A stretch of 64,000 nucleotides of DNA, from assembly GCA_943369665.1 (NCBI GenBank), contig CALRNX020000001.1, positions 310,001-374,000 of the forward strand. The letters run 5' to 3'. Under the pieces are notes generated by a model. The model saw nothing but the letters and a program-made list of their open reading frames with translations, was not told where the DNA came from and ran no database searches. Every line of letters begins with the position of its first letter. Within the stretch, counting starts at the first letter, position 1. Origin of the DNA: UKL13-3 sp943369665. Its GTDB lineage: Bacteria > Bacteroidota > Bacteroidia > UKL13-3. This document shows positions 58,771 through 64,000 of this stretch, in pieces. The translations under genes were made by a program, and so were the position numbers.

Positions 58771-59664
58771 ATGAAATCCATACAGCATATCGAAAAGAAA
58801 AATCGTATCCTTTCGAAAAATTTCAGTCTTTCTGCATTTAATACGCGCCTGTCGTTTAAAACGACTACCGAAGAAAGTACCTTCCTGGAAGAAGGGGAAA
58901 ATGACCTTGAAGAAATTGCTAAGCTTCAAAACAAGTTATTTGCCGAGGACCGACAATCGTTGCTTATTGTACTGCAGGGAATGGACAGCTCCGGCAAAGA
59001 TGGAGCAATCAAACATATCCTTAAAGGCATTAATCCCCAAGGAGTGGTGGTAACCAGTTTTAAACATCCAAGTAGCCAGGAGTTGCAACACGATTACTTA
59101 TGGAGGCATGCAATTAAACTTCCGGAACACGGGCAAATAGCCATTTTTAACCGTTCATATTATGAGAATGTGCTTATTTCGAAAGTACATCCTGAATTGG
59201 TATTGGCAGAACGCATATCGGGTTACGATACCCAGGATAAAATAGACAAAGCATTTTGGAAAAAACGGTACAAACAGATCAATCACTTTGAAGAAAGGAA
59301 TATTGAAACGGGCACACATATTTTGAAGTTCTTCCTGCACCTGTCGAAAGAAGAACAATGCAAACGGTTTTTAGAACGCATCGATAACGAAAACAAACAT
59401 TGGAAATTTTCTTCGGCTGATATTGAGGAGCGCAAATACTGGTCGGATTATCAGAAGGCCTATGAACAAATGATCAAACATACCAGCTCCAAAATTGCAC
59501 CATGGCACATTATACCGGCAGATGACAAACGACTGGCCCGGGCTTTAATCGGAAAGGTCATTTTAACCAAACTGAAAGCAATGAACCCCACTTATTCGCC
59601 CAAAACCAAAGAAGAACAAGAATTTATGAAGGCAGCCCGAATTGCATTGGAAAAAGAGTTATGA
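58771..59664 (+). CDS. ppk2: PPK2-family polyphosphate kinase
   Basis: 297 residues. Walker A loop G70-G78 in VLQGMDSSGKDGAIKHILKG, lid/Walker B segments AIFNRSYYENVLISKVHPE and HFEERNIETGTHILKFFLHL, then KHWKFSSADIEERKYWSDYQ. PPK2 enzymes transfer phosphate from polyphosphate to nucleotides (ADP or AMP), or the reverse. Class (I, II or III) is not decided from motifs alone. Monocistronic. Confidence 0.95.
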   Translation: MKSIQHIEKKNRILSKNFSLSAFNTRLSFKTTTEESTFLEEGENDLEEIAKLQNKLFAEDRQSLLIVLQGMDSSGKDGAIKHILKGINPQGVVVTSFKHPSSQELQHDYLWRHAIKLPEHGQIAIFNRSYYENVLISKVHPELVLAERISGYDTQDKIDKAFWKKRYKQINHFEERNIETGTHILKFFLHLSKEEQCKRFLERIDNENKHWKFSSADIEERKYWSDYQKAYEQMIKHTSSKIAPWHIIPADDKRLARALIGKVILTKLKAMNPTYSPKTKEEQEFMKAARIALEKEL

Positions 59665-59686
59665 TCTGTAAGCACCCAATAGCCAA

Positions 59687-60367
59687 TCACATCCTGATGA
59701 TATTCCCGTCTTCCATTTCGATGATCCGGTGGGTACGTGCGGCAAATTCATTATCGTGGGTTACAATTAACAACGACTGATTGTAAACAGCAGCAAGTTC
59801 CTTAAAAATATCGAACACCACTTCGCTGTTCTTTTTATCCAAATTACCAGTAGGCTCATCGCCCATAATAATCAGCGGATCATTGATGAGCGCTCGTGCA
59901 ATAGCTACCCTTTGCTTTTGTCCACCCGATAATTGATTGGGACTTTTATACGCCTCTTTTTCAATACCCAGTATCTTCAGCTTTTCATAAGCATGGTGTT
60001 CCACTTCCTTTGCAGATTTTTTACCCAGTTTAAGTCCGGGTAACATCACATTTCTAAGCACCGAAAATTCGTTGAGCAGGTAATGAAACTGAAATACAAA
60101 TCCTATTTTTTCGTTGCGCACAATGGCAAGTTCGGCCTCCTTTTTTTGGCTCATGGAAACACCATCAATCAATAGTTCACCTTCATAGTCGGTGTCCATA
60201 GTCGACAAAATATACAACAGCGTTGACTTACCGCAACCCGACTTTCCGATAACAGAAACAAAGTCGCCTTTATTGATGGAAAATGTTATCCCCTTTAAGA
60301 TCTGTACATCAACCGGGTCGTGGAAATATTTTGAAATTCCTTTGGCTTGTAATATTATTTGTTCCAT
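59687..60367 (-). CDS. ABC transporter ATP-binding protein (LolD/MacB-like)
   Basis: 226 residues. Walker A GKSGCGKSTLLYIL, Q-loop GFVFQFHYLLNEF, signature LSGGQKQRVAIARAL, Walker B LIIMGDEPTGNLD, H-loop TH. It energises the FtsX-like permease encoded one base upstream. ATG at 60367 fits the operon spacing; a longer frame would overlap the permease gene. Confidence 0.96.
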   Translation of the reverse strand: MEQIILQAKGISKYFHDPVDVQILKGITFSINKGDFVSVIGKSGCGKSTLLYILSTMDTDYEGELLIDGVSMSQKKEAELAIVRNEKIGFVFQFHYLLNEFSVLRNVMLPGLKLGKKSAKEVEHHAYEKLKILGIEKEAYKSPNQLSGGQKQRVAIARALINDPLIIMGDEPTGNLDKKNSEVVFDIFKELAAVYNQSLLIVTHDNEFAARTHRIIEMEDGNIIRM

Positions 60368-60368
60368 C

Positions 60369-61628
60369 TTATTTGCCTCTGATGATGATAACCGGATCCA
60401 TTTTGCTTGCCTTTCGCGAAGGAAAATAACCGGCAAAATAGGTTGTGACTATTGAAAACAATCCTCCGATGATGTAAAAATCAGCATCGTAATCGATAGG
60501 ATACGTTTTAATGGACGGTAGTGATGCGGTGTTAAACGGAATTTGATCGATGATCACCGACAACCCAAAGCCCATCAGCAATCCCAATAAACCGCCCACA
60601 ATTCCAATGGTTGAAGCAATGCTGATAAAAATGGCATTTACGTCTTTACCCGAAAAACCTGTTGCTTTCAAAATGGCGATCGAATCCATTTTTTCATAAA
60701 TCATCATATTGAGAATATTGTAAATACCGAAACCGGCCACAATCAACAAGGTTATGCCAACGGCATATGAAATAAGTGTGCGGATAAAACTTCCCGTTTC
60801 AAATTGTGAGTTTGCCGTTTGAATATCCAACGCATTCACCCCAAATATCTTTTCATACTCTTTGGCCATTTTGGGTGCAAGCAAAATGTCTTTGAGTTTA
60901 ATTTGTAAATCGGTGACATAATTTGACGATTCTCCCAGCAATTTTTGGGTAGTAGCAATGGAGCAATAACTTTGTACATTATCGAGATCCTGCAATCCCG
61001 ATTGAAAATAACCCACTACTTTTAAGGATACCCGTTCACCTTTAGAGGTTGTTACCTGTATCACATCACCAAGCTGAACCAACATTTTTTCGGCAATTCC
61101 TTTTCCCAAAACAATGCTGTTCGGAATATTTTTAAGATCAATATAGTTTCCCGAAACAACATAATCTTTGAACAAAAACAACCTGTTCTCCTCCTCTACA
61201 TCAATACCATTGATCACACCATTCAAATCCACCACACCAACATTGTAAAAAACCTGTGCCATAATTTTGGGCGCCACACCCATTACCCTGTTATCTTTTT
61301 TCAATGCGGATATAATATCCATGCTATTGTATATTTCGATACGCTCATTCTTCGGCTTAATGGAACTGATAAAATTGTAATGGTTCTTAAACCGGGGCGA
61401 CTGGTTAATCGGTTGTGATTTGGATGGTTGGACTTCATTGTATAACCGGATATGTGGTGTGCGGTTCAGGATCAACCCATCCAACATTATATTGAGCCCG
61501 TTCATAAAACTCAATAAGGCAATAAACATGGTAATGCTAAAGGTAACACCAATAGCTGCTACCAATGTTTGCCTCCACCTGGCCATTAACAGAGAGACCG
61601 AAATGCTGAAGATCAGTTTGTATTTCAT
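60369..61628 (-). CDS. ABC transporter permease (FtsX/LolC-like)
   Basis: 419 residues: one N-terminal helix (TLVAAIGVTFSITMFIALLS), a ~240-residue periplasmic MacB-PCD-type domain (VLGKGIAEKMLVQLGDVIQV) and three C-terminal helices (GITLLIVAGFGIYNILNMMI, FISIASTIGIVGGLLGLLMG, IIGGLFSIVTTYFAGYFPSR). It belongs to the MacB/LolCDE type VII ABC group that works mechanically on periplasmic substrates. It overlaps the upstream adaptor gene by four bases and is followed by its ATPase. Confidence 0.94.
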   Translation of the reverse strand: MKYKLIFSISVSLLMARWRQTLVAAIGVTFSITMFIALLSFMNGLNIMLDGLILNRTPHIRLYNEVQPSKSQPINQSPRFKNHYNFISSIKPKNERIEIYNSMDIISALKKDNRVMGVAPKIMAQVFYNVGVVDLNGVINGIDVEEENRLFLFKDYVVSGNYIDLKNIPNSIVLGKGIAEKMLVQLGDVIQVTTSKGERVSLKVVGYFQSGLQDLDNVQSYCSIATTQKLLGESSNYVTDLQIKLKDILLAPKMAKEYEKIFGVNALDIQTANSQFETGSFIRTLISYAVGITLLIVAGFGIYNILNMMIYEKMDSIAILKATGFSGKDVNAIFISIASTIGIVGGLLGLLMGFGLSVIIDQIPFNTASLPSIKTYPIDYDADFYIIGGLFSIVTTYFAGYFPSRKASKMDPVIIIRGK

Positions 61629-62707
61629 TGGGCAGGATCTAATAATTCATCATCGGCAGTGATACCCGAAAGAATCTCTACTTTTTGGTAGTCCTTCAAA
61701 CCGGTTTTCACTTTTACGGTATCCCCATTACCTTTAAGGACCGTTGAATCACTTAACAGGTAGTTGCGGGGAATCAGCAATGCGTTGTCTTTGGAAGCTA
61801 TTACAATATTGGCTTCAAATGAAATATTCGGATACAATACTTCCGGTTGTTTTACAAACTCAGCCTCCACTAAAAAGGTTTTGCTGCGTTCGTTCATAAG
61901 TGGATTAATTTTGGTAACGAGGGCTTCGAATACTTGTCCCTTGTAACTATCTAATACCACCATCACCGAGAGGTCTTTTTTTATTTTCAGAATATCATAT
62001 TCATCCACCTGCATTTCAAGAATAAAAGAAGTTGCATCTCCGATAATGGCCAATGGTGTTTGTACCCCAACGATCTCTCCCTTGGTTTTGGTTAAACTAT
62101 ACACCCGACCATCAATTTCACTCTTGAGTATATAATCACTTTCAAGGTTACTCGATATCGACAGGTTTTTGCGCGCCTGGGCAGCATTAAATGCGAGTTG
62201 GCGTTTCAGGTCATTGTATTTCACGATAGCCGAAAAATAAGCGGCTTTGGCGTTTTCATACATCAGCTCCTTTTGCTCAAACTCAACCTGCGATCCAATC
62301 TGTTGTTGCCATAATGATTTTTGCCTTTCATACATCAAAGAGTCGTTTTTCATTTTATTGCGCGACAACTCTATGAATAGTTTTGCTTCGTTTAATTTTC
62401 CCTGATTGGCATTTATATCTGAAAATGATACCGATAATTCGGCATTCTCTTTATTCAACCGTTGGGTTACGTTTGAGATGGACAAAATGGGCATTCCTGT
62501 GTACACCGAATCGCCTTCGGAAACAAATACCTTTTCAATGATGCCATTAACCGTTGAGAAAGCCTGATACTGATTTTTGCTTTTCACAATTCCGGATGCA
62601 TAAATAGATTCGGAAATGGGTTCAACTGTGGGCTTTATTTTTTGAACATTGCTTTTGCAGGCAAAAAGAAATGATGCCATCAAAAGATAGACCGTGGTTT
62701 TATTCAT
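61625..62707 (-). CDS. HlyD/MacA-type periplasmic adaptor lipoprotein
   Basis: 360 residues. Lipoprotein signal with lipobox LFAC (Cys17). Barrel-sandwich halves (GIVKSKNQYQAFSTVNGIIE; GRVYSLTKTKGEIVGVQTPL) flank a helical hairpin rich in Glu/Lys/Gln (about 90-190). A beta-barrel and membrane-proximal domain follow. It is the adaptor of the three-gene export system (adaptor-permease-ATPase). No TolC-like outer membrane gene is next to it, so an unlinked one would be recruited. Confidence 0.92.
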   Translation of the reverse strand: MNKTTVYLLMASFLFACKSNVQKIKPTVEPISESIYASGIVKSKNQYQAFSTVNGIIEKVFVSEGDSVYTGMPILSISNVTQRLNKENAELSVSFSDINANQGKLNEAKLFIELSRNKMKNDSLMYERQKSLWQQQIGSQVEFEQKELMYENAKAAYFSAIVKYNDLKRQLAFNAAQARKNLSISSNLESDYILKSEIDGRVYSLTKTKGEIVGVQTPLAIIGDATSFILEMQVDEYDILKIKKDLSVMVVLDSYKGQVFEALVTKINPLMNERSKTFLVEAEFVKQPEVLYPNISFEANIVIASKDNALLIPRNYLLSDSTVLKGNGDTVKVKTGLKDYQKVEILSGITADDELLDPAQ

Positions 62708-62781
62708 GGATTAAAGATATGTTTTTTCAGGAATCTTTAAACGGTCCGGGATCATCTGAACCTATGATTATAGTCAGAACT

Positions 62782-62789
62782 CAAAGGTA
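62782..62789 (-). promoter_or_regulatory. -7 box upstream of the ABC export operon
   Basis: Minus-strand TACCTTTG, exact TAnnTTTG, 75 bases before the adaptor start; no TTG at -33. Confidence 0.4.
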
Positions 62790-62869
62790 ATTGAATGCTA
62801 TTAAAAGAGACCTTTATTGCTATCAATGATTGATACCCTGTTTACATTAAACACATGGTTTAAAGGCAT

Positions 62870-62896
62870 AAAAAAACCTCCGCATGGGAGGTTTTT
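62870..62896 (-). terminator. Terminator of efp
   Basis: AAAAACCTCC (62872-62881) and GGAGGTTTTT (62887-62896) form a 10-bp stem; the T run lies on the minus-strand exit side (A run at 62871-62876). It is 22 bases after the efp stop. Confidence 0.85.
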
Positions 62897-62917
62897 CTTT
62901 ATAAGGTATCAGGTAAA

Positions 62918-63481
62918 TTATTTTACTCTTTCAACATAATCACCGGTACGTGTATCGATCTTAATTTTTTCACCGTTCTCTACAAATAACGGGATCATCA
63001 CTTGTGCACCGGTTTCTACTGTTGCCGGTTTCAGGGTATTGGTTGCGGTATCACCTTTCACACCCGGTTCAGTATAGGTAATTTCCAATACTACGAATGT
63101 TGGTGCCTCTGCCGAAATAGGAGTTTCTCCACCTTCGAATGCCACCTTGATCATCATCTCTTCTTTCAGGAATTTTTCGGTATCACCCAATAACGATCCG
63201 TCAATATATACCTGGTCAAACGTTTCAGGATCCATTAACACGATGCTTGATCCGTCTTTGTATGAATATTGCATTTCGCGAAACTCAACACGTACAAACT
63301 CGATACTTTCACCTGCACGGAAACGGTGTTCCATTTGTTTACCACTTTTGGTATTGCGCAATACTACCTGGTAGAATGCACGTAAGTTACCAGGCGTGCG
63401 GTGCTGGTATTCCAATACTTGACATAACTCGCCATTGTGGCGGATAAATGATCCTTTTGATAAATCTGCTGTAGAAGCCAT
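62918..63481 (-). CDS. efp: Elongation factor P, variant tip residue
   Basis: 187 residues, three beta-barrel domains: KOW-like N-terminal domain (MASTADLSKGSFIRHNGELC), OB domains with the family hallmark ITYTEPGVKGDTATNTLKPA and C-terminal DTRTGDYVERVK. EF-P relieves ribosome stalling at polyproline. The N-terminal loop that normally reads KPGKG/RPGKG is RTPGNLR, so the modifiable Lys/Arg after Pro-Gly is Asn32 (codon AAC). I recall this RTPGNLR variant from other bacteria. Whether it is modified, or whether a second EF-P exists, is not visible here. Confidence 0.95.
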   Translation of the reverse strand: MASTADLSKGSFIRHNGELCQVLEYQHRTPGNLRAFYQVVLRNTKSGKQMEHRFRAGESIEFVRVEFREMQYSYKDGSSIVLMDPETFDQVYIDGSLLGDTEKFLKEEMMIKVAFEGGETPISAEAPTFVVLEITYTEPGVKGDTATNTLKPATVETGAQVMIPLFVENGEKIKIDTRTGDYVERVK

Positions 63482-63574
63482 ATTAATTATAAATCTGTTT
63501 CAAAAAATGTTTCCCCTCCCATAACCCAGGGATTCGGGGATGCGAAAATAAGGAAATTTAGAGAAGTACCATAA

Positions 63575-63922
63575 TTACATGAATCCTAACTGTAACTTAG
63601 CACTTTCACTCATCAGGTCCTGGCTCCAGGGCGGATCAAAAACGACCTTCACCTCTACTTCTTTTACGCCTTCCATAGCACTGAGCTTCTCCTTTATTTC
63701 AGCAGGCATACTCTGTGCTGCGGGACAAAATGGCGAAGTGAGCGACATGATGATCTCGATATTCAGATCGTTGGAAACATTCACCTCGTATATTAACCCC
63801 AACTCGTAAATATTTACGGGGATCTCGGGATCGTAAACGGTCTCCAATACCTTTATCGCTTCATTTTGCACATCAACGAAGGTCCTGATCGGTTTTGTTG
63901 CTTCAGTATTATTCTCTTCCAT
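63575..63922 (-). CDS. SufT-like/MIP18-family (DUF59) protein
   Basis: 115 residues: EAIKVLETVYDPEIPVNIYE, LGLIYEVNV, LTSPFCPAAQSMPAEIKEKL and VFDPPWSQDLMSESAKLQLG. The Cys in SPFCPAA and the D-P-E-I-P motif are typical of DUF59 proteins that assist Fe-S cluster maturation (SufT, PaaD, MIP18 relatives). suf genes, if present, would lie beyond the window end. The gap to efp (93 bases) shows nothing notable. Confidence 0.9.
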   Translation of the reverse strand: MEENNTEATKPIRTFVDVQNEAIKVLETVYDPEIPVNIYELGLIYEVNVSNDLNIEIIMSLTSPFCPAAQSMPAEIKEKLSAMEGVKEVEVKVVFDPPWSQDLMSESAKLQLGFM

Positions 63923-63950
63923 TTTACGTTTACATTCGGAATTCTAATCT

Positions 63951-63988
63951 CGAAATTCGTCCCGCAGAAATTGCGGGATCGTATTTCG
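63951..63988. repeat. Nested palindrome, variant of the dispersed family
   Basis: Inner arms TCCCGCA (63960-63966) and TGCGGGA (63972-63978) around GAAAT, outer arms CGAAAT (63951-63956) and ATTTCG (63983-63988). The inner core resembles the TCCCGAA/TTCGGGA palindromes elsewhere. It lies upstream of the SufT-like gene. Confidence 0.7.
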
Positions 63989-64000
63989 AATTTATCATTC

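Noticed and set aside
1..64000. Prophage, insertion sequence, rRNA operon, replication origin
   Set aside because: No transposase, integrase, structural phage gene, rRNA signature or DnaA-box cluster was recognised.

Overview
The window is chromosomal DNA from a member of the Bacteroidota. The evidence is the family content: a Bacteroidota-type cox operon, DUF6428 in an ars operon, a FadN-like multifunctional enzyme beside an acyl-CoA-binding protein, a PlpD-like patatin, and DUF4369-TlpA and OmpA lipoprotein/envelope genes. Other pointers are AT-rich leaders with almost no Shine-Dalgarno sequences and several promoter-like boxes of the form TTG-N19/20-TAnnTTTG. I cannot place it below phylum. 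No rRNA, insertion sequence, prophage or CRISPR array was seen.

Layout. 1-7550 (+) is a cytochrome c oxidase operon: subunits II and I, heme A synthase, heme O synthase, two subunit III paralogues, subunit IV, SCO1 and DUF420. 7631-10898 holds a MOSC protein, a HipA_2-like kinase next to a DUF3037 protein, a heme oxygenase and a cupin. 11383-13725 (-) is a four-gene signalling operon (small protein, 7-TM protein, histidine kinase, LuxR-type regulator). It is divergent from an alpha/beta-hydrolase-like gene, and an array of BlaI/MecI-like operator palindromes lies between them. 15002-19096 carries small orphan proteins, an ArsR-SRPBCC pair, a VOC protein, a disordered protein and a DUF892 ferritin-like protein. 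19163-21049 (-) is an ars operon with two matching operator palindromes and an ArsN1-like acetyltransferase. 21287-25710 combines a LysR regulator, a dihydroorotase, a lipoprotein beta-carbonic anhydrase and an SbtA-like bicarbonate transporter. 26051-26268 contains a tRNA-Met(CAT) gene nested between the two halves of a decayed tRNA copy; each half carries a palindrome in place of loop bases.

26486-41135 is mostly housekeeping: GH25 lysozyme, a TlpA-like lipoprotein, gatB, OmpA, Mpo1-like, patatin-barrel, MepB, alaS, M23 peptidase, MerR, DUF458 and a PepSY-like protein. 41183-49858 (-) is a seven-gene fatty-acid degradation operon (ligase, MarR, FadN-like enzyme, thiolase, acyl-CoA dehydrogenase, ACBP, thioesterase) with an 18-bp palindrome upstream. 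49927-59664 (+) contains a nitronate monooxygenase-like enzyme, a DUF4442 protein, an orphan Mrr-like nuclease, a TetR-ABC1-SDR operon, two GNATs, MgtC with two small genes, and PPK2. 59687-63922 (-) has a three-gene ABC export system, EF-P and a SufT-like protein.

The strongest leads for something undescribed are the nested tRNA arrangement with its palindrome family, the HipA_2-DUF3037 pair, the BlaI-like operator array beside a signalling operon and a hydrolase that has lost its nucleophile, and the inorganic-carbon cluster. Several enzymes lack a canonical catalytic residue: the hydrolase (Ser to Asn), an SDR (Tyr to Val) and EF-P (tip Lys/Arg to Asn). All family names come from reading motifs by eye, not from database searches.
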